7,022 bases of DNA from Fibrobacteria bacterium GUT77 (GCA_001462255.1 LIUJ01000287.1:1252-8273); one strand, 5' to 3'; shown: positions 1 through 6,350, counted from the stretch's first letter. Notes: generated by a model not told the origin, from the letters alone. Numbers and translations: made by a program.

Positions 1-68
1 TCGGCGAAGCCAATCTCGAAATTCGCCAAATAAAATTCAAAGTTTACACAGATTTTGAAACAGTCTCG

Positions 69-95
69 AAAAATTATTCATTCGGCGCGCCGAAT
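69..95 (-). terminator. Possible weak intrinsic terminator overlapping the gene end
   Basis: On the minus strand the last codons form a 16-nt perfect palindrome (80-95) that can fold as ATTCGG-CGCG-CCGAAT. The stop codon follows, then five T's (73-69). The 6-nt gap between stem and T-run is longer than in classical terminators, so this is tentative. The remaining bases 1-68 show no gene start or end I can support. Confidence 0.28.
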
Positions 96-949
96 TCCAC
101 GCAAATCCCCCAAGACGCCTCCTCTCCAACCCCAACCGCGCGTTGGGTAAACGGCTCAAACGAAAACGTCCGCGAGTTTCCCCATATTGCGCAACGAACT
201 ACGTCGTAATCCGTTTCCATGACAATCGAACCGACGACGTAATGCGGAACGACAAAACGCAACTTCGTCAGAGGAACGTATAATATTTGGAATAAACCTC
301 TCTCCCACAAGTAGCCCGGTTTCATGCGAATCTCACCGTCGCCGCCCGTCTCATAACCGGCGTTATCAGGCATTGACGCCATGGGGATGATTTTTCCGCA
401 AACAAAGTCGTCGTCAATGGGAAAAAAGGGGTGCGCGAACCAACGCAGATTGACCGCCTCTTTACCTACGTTGGAAACGGTGTTGACAAACGCGACGCGG
501 TTGCCGTCAAGCCGTACCTCTTTGCGCAACGTTATCGATCTGTCGCCGAAACTTTGCTCGGTGTTCATTATCGCCCAATCTCGGCCTTTATCTACATGCC
601 ATTTGCAAAATTGCGCAACGCGCGGGTTGTTTCTCGGATGAAAGGGCACGATACCGCTTGATTTCTCGACAAGCCCCACGCCGATAACGCAGACTTGGTC
701 GCCGACGGCGCCGTCCTCGCCGCCCAGCGGCGTCTCGAACATATCCGGCATTCCCTGGCCGTCGAATACCGGCGGGGCGGGGTTGGGGTAGTGTGGGCCG
801 CTGAGCAGGGGATTGTCGTCGCCGTCGTAGACTTGCCAAACGTAGCCGCCGGCACAGTAGCGGGAGCCCAATAACGATTGATCGCCGGCGTCGTTGGGGT
901 CTATTAGGTCTAGGGACAGGGGGGCGGATTGCGAGCGTAAGCGGATCAT
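74..949 (-). CDS. Galactose mutarotase-fold protein (aldose 1-epimerase-like)
   Basis: A 291-residue soluble protein with no signal peptide or membrane helix. Its composition suggests the all-beta sandwich of the galactose mutarotase / glycosyl hydrolase carbohydrate-binding superfamily. The C-terminal stretch with FEPFTQ (E265 in the FEP) and then GEEASWGICVEFG resembles the end of aldose 1-epimerases, where a glutamate acts as catalytic base. H173 in WFAHPFFP is a plausible partner histidine. Family members usually interconvert sugar anomers in the cytoplasm, or bind sugars without catalysis. Length is in the usual 270-340 range. The ATG at 949 is preceded by AAGGA at 961-965 (spacing 11) and by a promoter at 1006-1035. 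It is transcribed divergently from the antiporter and appears monocistronic within the window. The family is inferred from a few motifs only, so the substrate and even enzymatic activity are open. Confidence 0.72.
   Translation of the reverse strand: MIRLRSQSAPLSLDLIDPNDAGDQSLLGSRYCAGGYVWQVYDGDDNPLLSGPHYPNPAPPVFDGQGMPDMFETPLGGEDGAVGDQVCVIGVGLVEKSSGIVPFHPRNNPRVAQFCKWHVDKGRDWAIMNTEQSFGDRSITLRKEVRLDGNRVAFVNTVSNVGKEAVNLRWFAHPFFPIDDDFVCGKIIPMASMPDNAGYETGGDGEIRMKPGYLWERGLFQILYVPLTKLRFVVPHYVVGSIVMETDYDVVRCAIWGNSRTFSFEPFTQRAVGVGEEASWGICVEFGAPNE
80..95. repeat. 16-bp perfect palindrome with GGCGCGCC core
   Basis: ATTCGGCGCGCCGAAT reads the same on both strands and includes the last residues of the mutarotase-like gene. 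Its inner 10 bp, CGGCGCGCCG, recur in the palindrome at 989-1000 near that gene's predicted transcription start. Confidence 0.6.
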
Positions 950-988
950 TCAGGTCAAGTTCCTTAATAATGTCACCGTTTATCGGCT

Positions 989-1000
989 ACGGCGCGCCGT
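989..1000. promoter_or_regulatory. 12-bp palindrome at the predicted transcription start; operator candidate
   Basis: ACGGCGCGCCGT is a perfect palindrome placed 5 bp downstream of the minus-strand -10 box (1006-1011), where transcription of the mutarotase-like gene should begin. A dimeric repressor bound here would block that promoter. The position is seen in the sequence; the operator role is inferred. Confidence 0.35.
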
Positions 1001-1005
1001 CTTTC

Positions 1006-1035
1006 ATAATATAATACATTTCAAAACTAAATCAA
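1006..1035 (-). promoter_or_regulatory. Sigma70-type promoter for the mutarotase-like gene
   Basis: On the minus strand TTGATT (1035-1030, 4 of 6 matches to TTGACA) is followed by TATTAT (1011-1006, 5 of 6) at 18-bp spacing, or by the overlapping TATATT (1013-1008, 5 of 6) at 16 bp. Transcription would start near 999, giving a leader of about 50 nt that contains the ribosome binding site at 961-965. Confidence 0.55.
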
Positions 1036-1118
1036 ACCCCCAAAGATTTTTTTTAAACGGAACCGGGGGGCGGCGCAAACGACGCCGTGATTGGATCGCC
1101 GACCGATTAATCCAAGAA

Positions 1119-1147
1119 TTTAACGCTACCAATCCTCGCGTTATATT
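1119..1147 (+). promoter_or_regulatory. Possible promoter for the antiporter gene
   Basis: TTTAAC (1119-1124, 3 of 6 to the -35 consensus) is separated by 17 bp from TATATT (1142-1147, 5 of 6 to the -10 consensus). A second TATATT lies at 1147-1152. The spacing is ideal but the -35 box is poor, so an activator may be needed. The leader would be about 50 nt. Confidence 0.38.
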
Positions 1148-1204
1148 ATATTTTAAACTGCGTTTTATGGAATCCACCCCACTACGGAGGATAAACTAAA
1201 GACC

Positions 1205-3379
1205 ATGAAAAAGCTCTTTTCGGCGCCGACGCCTCTATTATTGCTGTTGGCCGTCCCTTTCGCCGCCCTCGCGTCCTCCGGCGGCGAGGATGTGCCGGCG
1301 ATTATGTCCCGCCTTGTTCTGCAGTTGGGAATCATCGTGTTGGCGGCGCGTATCGCGGGGCTTCTCGTCCAAAAGTTCTCCGTGCCCTCCGTGCTGATTG
1401 AGCTCGGCATAGGCATAATCATCGGCCCGCATCTCTTGGGCGCCACACCGTTGCCCGGATTTTCGCACGGAATCTTTCCGCTCGCCTCCCCTACGGGCAT
1501 ACCGGTCTCCAACGAGCTTTACGCTATAGCCACCATCGCTTCCATAATAATGCTCTTCTCGGCGGGTCTTGAGACCGACTTGGCGCTGTTGCTTAGGTTT
1601 TCGCTCACCGGGCTCGCGGTCGGCACCGGCGGCGTGATTGTCTCGTTCTGCTTTGCCGCCTTGGTCGTGATGCACTTCTTTCATTTGCAGATCTCCGACC
1701 CTAAGGTGTTGTTTATGGCGGTGATGTGCGTCTCCACCTCATTAGGCATCGTGGCCCGCATACTCTCCGAGAAGCGCAAGATGGATTCGCCTGAGGGCGT
1801 CACCATCTTAGCCAGCGCGGTGATAGACGATATGCTCGGCATAGTCGCGCTCACGGTGGTGACGGGTATTTTGGCCTCCTCCGGGGGGGCGGCCGTAGCT
1901 TCGGAACTTGGGGGGTCGGCGAATCCGGTGCTTACCGTGGGTAAGGCCATCGCCGTTTGGCTGGCTTTCACGGCGCTGGGGATAGTATTCGCGGGGCATT
2001 TGGCGCGGGCCATGAAGAGGTTCAAATCGATAACCTACATTTCCATAGTGGCGCTCGGATTGGCGCTAATCTTGGCGGGCATCTTCCAAATGGCCGGCCT
2101 CGCCATGATCATCGGCGCCTACGTCGTGGGGCTCTCACTCTCTAAGACCGACCTTACCGACACGGTGCGCGACGCGCTTGAAGTCATAAACAGCTTCTTC
2201 GTACCGGTATTTTTCGTGGTCATGGGCATGTTGGTAGATATACACGCGGTAATGTCCAAGGAGGTGCTGACCTTCGGCGCCGTATTGTCTTTAGCCATGA
2301 TTGCCTCCAAGGTAATCGGGTGCGGTCTTCCCACGCTCTTCTTCAACTTTAACCGTTTAGGCGCTCTGCGCATTGGTATGGGCATGGTTCCGCGCGGCGA
2401 AGTCTCGTTCATTATCGCCGGCATCGGACTCTCATCCGGCGTATTGGACGCGGGAAAGTTCGGCGCCGGGGTATTAATGGTACTCGCCTGCGCCGTAGTC
2501 TCGCCGCCCATCGTCTCAATGCTCTTCGGCAGTCCAAAAAAGGGCGTCAAAAAAGACCTATACGTCAGACAGACCGTATCAACGCCAATAAGCGTGCCCA
2601 CCCACGAGTTGACGGACCTTTTAGAACTGCGCGTGGTACAGGCTTTCCGCTCCGAGGGCTTCTTCATACACTCGATCTCGCTCGACAATCAAAGCGTCTA
2701 TCACCTGCGAAAGAACGCCATCCACATCACCCTTCACACCGGCTACACCGGATTGGAGTTTGAATCGGACAAGAAGGACGTTCTCTTGGTCAAGGCCATA
2801 ACATACGAAACGCTGTTGCACATAAACGACGCCGTGACGGGTGTGAAAGACCTGATTAAGCCGGAGAAGATGCTCGAGGGCCTGACCGACACCGACTCCC
2901 AGTGGCGTGCCGACTCAAAGTTCAAGGAGGCGCTCTCCCAGTACTGCATAATCCCGTCGCTCAAAGCCGGCTCAAAAAGAGAGGTGGTGGAAAAATTGGT
3001 GGGTATGCTCCACGAACACGGGCTGATAAAAAAAGGCACCGACGACGAAGCCATATCCGCCGTAATGGAACGCGAAGCCTCCATGAGCACCGGCATGCAA
3101 CACGGCGTGGCAATGCCGCACGCCAGAACGGACGCCGTCGAAAACATCACCTTAGCCGTAGGCTTGTCGCGCGACGGGATAAACTTCGACTCGCTTGACG
3201 GTGAGCCGTCGAAGATATTCGTGCTTATTCTCTCCCCGGCAAGCACGGAGAGCCCGCACATACAATTCCTGGCGAACATATCGGCGCTGCTTAACAGCGA
3301 GGAGAGGCGAACCGAACTTTTAGCTTGCAACGGGCAGACGGAGATATACAAGTTTTTTATGGGCGGATTGGGAAATTAA
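1205..3379 (+). CDS. Cation:proton antiporter fused to a PTS EIIA-type domain
   Basis: A 724-residue inner-membrane protein. Residues 1-23 look like a signal peptide or first helix ending in ALA. About 12 hydrophobic segments follow to residue 441, matching the Na+/H+ exchanger fold of the CPA2 family. The family's ion-binding acidic pair is visible as D208-D209 in ASAVIDDMLGIV, and the conserved basic residue as R397 in GMVPRGEVSF. Residues 445-575 form a hydrophilic segment I cannot assign; it lacks the GxGxxG of a TrkA-N/RCK domain. Residues about 577-720 match the fructose/mannitol/nitrogen-type EIIA domain, with the phospho-acceptor as H639 in GVAMPHAR and a second histidine at H633. The likely job is exchange of Na+ or K+ for H+, with activity set by PTS phosphorylation; the coupling is inferred. 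GGAGG at 1186-1190 lies 14 nt before ATG, rather far but with no better start nearby. The cation cannot be told from sequence. Confidence 0.88.
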   Translation: MKKLFSAPTPLLLLLAVPFAALASSGGEDVPAIMSRLVLQLGIIVLAARIAGLLVQKFSVPSVLIELGIGIIIGPHLLGATPLPGFSHGIFPLASPTGIPVSNELYAIATIASIIMLFSAGLETDLALLLRFSLTGLAVGTGGVIVSFCFAALVVMHFFHLQISDPKVLFMAVMCVSTSLGIVARILSEKRKMDSPEGVTILASAVIDDMLGIVALTVVTGILASSGGAAVASELGGSANPVLTVGKAIAVWLAFTALGIVFAGHLARAMKRFKSITYISIVALGLALILAGIFQMAGLAMIIGAYVVGLSLSKTDLTDTVRDALEVINSFFVPVFFVVMGMLVDIHAVMSKEVLTFGAVLSLAMIASKVIGCGLPTLFFNFNRLGALRIGMGMVPRGEVSFIIAGIGLSSGVLDAGKFGAGVLMVLACAVVSPPIVSMLFGSPKKGVKKDLYVRQTVSTPISVPTHELTDLLELRVVQAFRSEGFFIHSISLDNQSVYHLRKNAIHITLHTGYTGLEFESDKKDVLLVKAITYETLLHINDAVTGVKDLIKPEKMLEGLTDTDSQWRADSKFKEALSQYCIIPSLKAGSKREVVEKLVGMLHEHGLIKKGTDDEAISAVMEREASMSTGMQHGVAMPHARTDAVENITLAVGLSRDGINFDSLDGEPSKIFVLILSPASTESPHIQFLANISALLNSEERRTELLACNGQTEIYKFFMGGLGN

Positions 3380-3420
3380 CGAATTGTTTTGCCGTTGCGG
3401 TCTTTTACGATATGCCGCGT

Positions 3421-3446
3421 CGCAATGCCGCTTTTTGGCATCGGCG
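3421..3446 (+). terminator. Possible terminator hairpin after the antiporter gene
   Basis: CGC-A-ATGCC, a 7-nt loop (GCTTTTT), then GGCAT-CG-GCG can form an 8-bp stem broken by a small internal loop, about 40 nt after the stop codon. There is no T-run after it, so if it ends transcription it is weak or Rho-assisted. Confidence 0.3.
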
Positions 3447-3453
3447 TCACCCT

Positions 3454-3465
3454 TCTCTATAGAGA
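3454..3465. promoter_or_regulatory. 12-bp perfect palindrome, possible protein-binding site
   Basis: TCTCTATAGAGA is perfectly self-complementary with no central spacer, which suits a dimeric DNA-binding protein better than an RNA hairpin. No promoter box is obvious beside it, and I have no named regulator for this sequence. Confidence 0.25.
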
Positions 3466-3540
3466 CAATATAATTCTCCTTTAAATAGATGTAATTCCTC
3501 TTATTGATTTAACTTCATGTAAAAACGTCGTAATAAACAA

Positions 3541-3690
3541 GAAACGCCCGCGTACGACATTATGTGCAATTTGTAAAACGACAATATTCGCCCGGTATGA
3601 CGTAAAAGGCGACGACATCGGCTTATTTGCGAAAAATTTACAACATCTGCGTATACATTTCTCTTCTAATAGGTATTTTTTAGTAGACGA
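3541..3690. repeat. 150-bp intergenic direct repeat, copy A
   Basis: Aligns without any gap to 3801-3950. A hand count gives 121 identical bases of 150 (about 81%). The best-kept blocks are the GAAAAATTTACAACATC block (from 3631) and the AATAGGTATTTTT block (3668-3680). ACATTATGT, a near palindrome, is at 3557-3565. Weak similarity (CGTAAT) extends upstream to 3529. There are no terminal inverted repeats or target-site duplications, so it does not look like a simple miniature transposon. Confidence 0.85.
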
Positions 3691-3744
3691 ATAAGAAAAC
3701 GGTTCGCGTGTGTCAATATGACGAACACCACGGAAATACGCCGT

Positions 3745-3775
3745 ATTATAACGCCGATAAACACTACCGATGCAA
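3745..3775 (-). promoter_or_regulatory. Possible minus-strand promoter between the repeats
   Basis: On the minus strand TTGCAT (3775-3770) precedes a perfect TATAAT (3750-3745) with 19-bp spacing. A 13-bp near-perfect inverted repeat, AATACG-C-CGTATT (3735-3747), overlaps the -10 box and the start point. If active, it would make RNA through copy A toward the antiporter's 3' end. In AT-rich spacer DNA such matches arise by chance fairly often. Confidence 0.22.
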
Positions 3776-3800
3776 TAAGTATAATTTGCGTAATCGTTAT

Positions 3801-3950
3801 GAAACGCCGATGTGCGACATAATGTGCAATGTGTAAAATGAGAATATTAGGCGGGTATGACGTAAAAAACGGCGATATGAATTTGTTTGCGAAAAATTTA
3901 CAACATCGGCGCGTACATTTCTCATTTAATAGGTATTTTTTTAGAAACGA
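3801..3950. repeat. 150-bp intergenic direct repeat, copy B
   Basis: The partner of copy A, offset by 260 bp in the same orientation, with 110 bp of unrelated sequence between the two. The near palindrome becomes ACATAATGT (3817-3825), keeping both arms while the centre changes. The T-run near the right end is one base longer than in copy A. Similarity stops sharply after 3950. Its nearest gene is the first chemoreceptor, about 200 bp downstream. Confidence 0.85.
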
Positions 3951-4038
3951 GCGATAAAGCTCTACGGGAATGATGTGTATGAGCGATGTGAAATAAACGC
4001 AAGCGGTGTGTGGTGTAGGTGTCGATTGCGTATGGCGT

Positions 4039-4072
4039 TTGACGGTTGCGCGATTCATCCGGTTAGTATAAT
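4039..4072 (+). promoter_or_regulatory. Likely -10 region for the first chemoreceptor
   Basis: A perfect TATAAT sits at 4067-4072. The good -35 match TTGACG (4039-4044) is 22 bp away, which is too far, and the poorer TTGCGC (4046-4051) is 15 bp away, which is short. Transcription would begin near 4079, giving a leader of about 70 nt. I found no convincing flagellar sigma28 (TAAA-N15-GCCGATAA) match, although many chemoreceptor genes use one. Confidence 0.4.
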
Positions 4073-4098
4073 GATATATGTAATGACAAGCGACAAAA

Positions 4099-4113
4099 CG
4101 CAAGGGGATTGCG
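4099..4113 (+). other. Small leader hairpin upstream of first chemoreceptor
   Basis: CGCAA-GGGGA-TTGCG can form a 5-bp stem with a 5-nt loop. It ends 22 nt before the ribosome binding site. The leader of the second receptor has a hairpin of different sequence at the same distance (6297-6313), which is why it is listed. Confidence 0.3.
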
Positions 4114-4135
4114 GATGCCCTAATAACATATAACG

Positions 4136-4142
4136 GAAAGGA
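4136..4142 (+). promoter_or_regulatory. Ribosome binding site that sets the receptor start at 4151
   Basis: GAAAGGA lies 8 nt before ATG 4151. The tandem paralogue has the same GAAAGGA (6336-6342) 8 nt before its own ATG 6351. The upstream in-frame ATG at 4142 overlaps the last base of this site and so cannot be served by it. Confidence 0.75.
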
Positions 4143-4150
4143 TGTGGTTT

Positions 4151-6274
4151 ATGAGAAATCTCAATGTATCGTCAAAGCTGTTGGTGGGTTTTGGCATAGC
4201 CGTGGCGTTTACGCTTACGGTGGGAGCGGTGGGTATTGTTGAGATGGGGAAATTGAACAAGGACTACACAAAGGCCATTGACGTTCACGGCAAGCCGCTC
4301 AAGGACGCCGGCGGTTTTTTGGAGGCCATACACGCGTTGCGCTCGGAGACGCGGGCGGCCATCATCTTTACGGGCAACGCGACGCTGTTGAACGGTACGG
4401 AGGCCGCGATGGACAATTGGTGCCGGACGTTTGAAACCAGCGCGGGGGAGTACGGCAAGACTATCGTTGACCCAGAAGCCAAGGCGTTGTTCGCCTGCGC
4501 GCTGGACAGATACGAGACGACCTTCAAACCGTCGATGTACTCTATAATAGAGGACGCAAAAGCGGGAGCGCCGACGGCGGAGCTGACCGCGCGGATGTTG
4601 GACGTTACAAAGCCGGCGTCGGACTTTGTGGCCGAGAACCTGAAGAGAACCATGGAAATCAAAACCGAGATGTTGGGCGAATCCGAAAAGAACGGTATCG
4701 CCCGCTACGAGTACGGCTTGTCGCTTATGTTGCTACTGCTTGTCGTATGCGCCGCGGTTTCCGCCTTTTTGGGCGTCTATATATCAAAATCAATCAGCAA
4801 ACCGTTGCACGCAACGGCCGATATGATTACCGAGATGGGTAAGGGGCACTTGAGCAATAGACTCAAATTGAATAGGAGCGACGAAATCGGCGTTATGGCC
4901 AAGGCGATGGACAAGTTCGCGGAGGATCTGCAGGTTATGCTTATAGGTACGCTGGATAAGATTGCCTGCGGCAAGTTAGATATGGAGCTCCCCAACGTTG
5001 ACGACAATGACGAACTCGGCGCGGCTCTCAGGCGCATAGTGCATCCGCTGCGCGAGCTTATCGTCGAGGACGGCGGTAGCGTTCTCAATTCCGCCGCGCG
5101 AAAGGATCTGTCGCTTAGGCTTAGGGGCGAGTACAACGGCGATTTCGCCAAGATGAAGGACAATATAAACGCCGTTATACTGAACCTCGACGACGCGCTC
5201 GGTTGCGTGGCGGGGGCGGTCGGGCGGGTATCGGACGCCAGCGTTGAAATCGCCGAAGAGGCGCGGATGCTGGCCAATGGCTCAAAGGAGCAGACGGGTG
5301 CCATTACCGAGGTTTCCTCGAGTTTGGAGCGTATGTCTACGGTGACGAAGCGGAACGCCGACAGTTCCAACTACGCCAAACTTCTCGCGGCGGAGGCGCG
5401 TACCGCCGCCGGAGAGGGCGACGCCGCCATGAAACGAATGGCGGAGGCTATAAATAAGATAAAGACCACGTCCGACGACAGTGTAAAGATCGTCAAAACG
5501 ATAAACGACATAGCGTTCCAGACCAACCTCCTGTCGCTCAACGCGGCGGTTGAGGCCGCGCGCGCCGGAGACGCGGGCAAGGGATTCGCCGTAGTGGCTA
5601 ACGAGGTGCGCAGGCTCGCCATGCGTAGCGCAGAGGCGGCTAAGAACACGGCCGCCATGATCGGGGAATCGATGAAGAGCGCCGACGGGGGCGTGAAGAT
5701 AACGGCGGATGTCGCGATGTCGCTTGTAAAGATAGTTGACCGCACCGACAAAGTGGGCGATCTGATTGCCGAGATTGCCGCCGCCTCAAACGAACAGGCG
5801 CGCGGCATCGAACAGGTGAACGGCGCGGTGGCAAAGATGAACGAGGTGACGCAACGGTGCGCCGCCGCCTCTAAGGAGTCGGCCGACGCGGCCGCGGGCA
5901 TGAGCGCCCAAGCGGCGGAGTTGGCGGAGTTGGTCGAAAGTTTCAATCTGAGCGATTCTCCAATGCGCAATCACGAGGAACGGCGCGCGGCGAAACCGGC
6001 GGTCAAAACGGAGGCCGTTCTCGTGACGGCAACGGAAGCGGCAGACGCCGCGGTGTTAGACGAGGCCGCGATAAACGCCGCGATAGAGGCGGAGCTGGCG
6101 GCCGCGGTGGAGGCCGCAACCGTGGTATACCGGCGCACGCCGCTCAAGCGGCGGTTGCACAGTAAAACGCGCGTGGAAAACAGGCGGAGGCATCACTCGC
6201 TTATCAAGTCGGCGAGGGCGACTGTGGCCAGGGAGATACTCTTGGACGACGACGAGTTGGAAATAATTATTTAG
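4151..6274 (+). CDS. Methyl-accepting chemotaxis protein with poly-HAMP and long tail
   Basis: A 707-residue transmembrane chemoreceptor. Residues 11-31 are the first membrane helix, about 32-187 a periplasmic helical sensor of four-helix-bundle size, and about 188-210 the second helix. A HAMP domain (211-263) follows, then two further HAMP-like units (about 264-305 with IACGKLDMEL and DELGAAL; about 308-352 with RKDLSLRLRGEYNGDF). The signalling coiled coil peaks at the hairpin tip starting F456-Q-T-N, a near match to the enterobacterial Tsr tip that binds CheA and CheW. The last roughly 105 residues are an Ala/Glu-rich segment, then a strongly basic stretch, ending LDDDELEIII; no NWETF-type CheR tether is seen. 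The start at 4151 is chosen over the in-frame ATG at 4142 because of the ribosome binding site and because residues 1-10 then align with the paralogue. The ligand is unknown. Confidence 0.93.
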   Translation: MRNLNVSSKLLVGFGIAVAFTLTVGAVGIVEMGKLNKDYTKAIDVHGKPLKDAGGFLEAIHALRSETRAAIIFTGNATLLNGTEAAMDNWCRTFETSAGEYGKTIVDPEAKALFACALDRYETTFKPSMYSIIEDAKAGAPTAELTARMLDVTKPASDFVAENLKRTMEIKTEMLGESEKNGIARYEYGLSLMLLLLVVCAAVSAFLGVYISKSISKPLHATADMITEMGKGHLSNRLKLNRSDEIGVMAKAMDKFAEDLQVMLIGTLDKIACGKLDMELPNVDDNDELGAALRRIVHPLRELIVEDGGSVLNSAARKDLSLRLRGEYNGDFAKMKDNINAVILNLDDALGCVAGAVGRVSDASVEIAEEARMLANGSKEQTGAITEVSSSLERMSTVTKRNADSSNYAKLLAAEARTAAGEGDAAMKRMAEAINKIKTTSDDSVKIVKTINDIAFQTNLLSLNAAVEAARAGDAGKGFAVVANEVRRLAMRSAEAAKNTAAMIGESMKSADGGVKITADVAMSLVKIVDRTDKVGDLIAEIAAASNEQARGIEQVNGAVAKMNEVTQRCAAASKESADAAAGMSAQAAELAELVESFNLSDSPMRNHEERRAAKPAVKTEAVLVTATEAADAAVLDEAAINAAIEAELAAAVEAATVVYRRTPLKRRLHSKTRVENRRRHHSLIKSARATVAREILLDDDELEIII

Positions 6275-6296
6275 CGGTATGAATCGGCGTAAACTT

Positions 6297-6313
6297 GGGT
6301 CTCAAAAGAGCCC
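6297..6313 (+). other. Small hairpin between the two chemoreceptor genes
   Basis: GGG-T-CTC, AAAA, GAG-CCC forms a 6-bp stem with one bulged T, beginning 22 nt after the first receptor's stop codon. No T-run follows, so it is unlikely to stop transcription fully; partial termination, RNA processing or a leader element for the second gene are possible. It ends 22 nt before the next ribosome binding site. Confidence 0.35.
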
Positions 6314-6335
6314 TATACCTTATAAACAAACAGTA

Positions 6336-6342
6336 GAAAGGA
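6336..6342 (+). promoter_or_regulatory. Ribosome binding site of the second chemoreceptor
   Basis: GAAAGGA, 8 nt before ATG 6351. It is identical in sequence and spacing to the site at 4136-4142. Confidence 0.75.
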
Positions 6343-6350
6343 TTCACGGT

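Larger units (their letters stand above)
3380..4150. other. 771-bp AT-rich intergenic region with duplicated segment
   Basis: No credible coding sequence lies between the antiporter stop and the receptor start. The region holds a possible terminator (3421-3446), a palindrome (3454-3465), two 150-bp direct repeats (3541-3690 and 3801-3950), a possible minus-strand promoter between them, and the likely promoter and leader of the first chemoreceptor. The one long minus-strand reading frame here (3666-4103) starts with TTG, has no ribosome binding site and reads the two repeat copies in different frames, so it is not called as a gene. Confidence 0.7.

Noticed and set aside
3..27. Inverted repeat GGCGAA / TTCGCC at the left edge
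   Set aside because: Six base pairs with a 13-nt loop, no T-run and too close to the window edge to interpret.
381..855. Overlapping frames on both strands within the mutarotase-like gene
   Set aside because: Up to four frames overlap here; only the 74-949 frame has a promoter, a ribosome binding site and a recognisable C-terminal motif.
1238..2821. Several minus-strand frames of 60-190 codons opposite the antiporter
   Set aside because: They are out-of-frame shadows of a strongly supported membrane protein, with compositions typical of reverse-strand reading and no domain motifs.
3541..3950. Miniature transposon (MITE) or CRISPR-like array
   Set aside because: No terminal inverted repeats or target duplications, only two long imperfect copies, and a 110-bp spacer. 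This fits neither type.
3666..4103. Minus-strand reading frame of 145 codons in the spacer
   Set aside because: It begins with TTG and no ribosome binding site, has a low-complexity composition rich in I, R, H and F, and crosses the two repeat copies in different frames. Non-coding repeats explain it better.
3951..4150. Cyclic-di-GMP or other known riboswitch in the receptor leader
   Set aside because: I looked for the conserved GEMM core (GGACGCAAAGCC-like) and found only a loose ACGCAAGG; no second conserved strand follows.
4285..5970. Ser/Ala-rich minus-strand frames opposite the chemoreceptor
   Set aside because: Serine-alanine richness is the expected reverse reading of Ala/Glu-rich receptor helices; no start signals or independent motifs.
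6286..6317. Flagellar sigma28 promoter TAAA-N16-GCCCTATA before the second receptor
   Set aside because: The second box matches the GCCGATAA consensus in only about half its positions, and the same element is not present at the right spacing before the first receptor.
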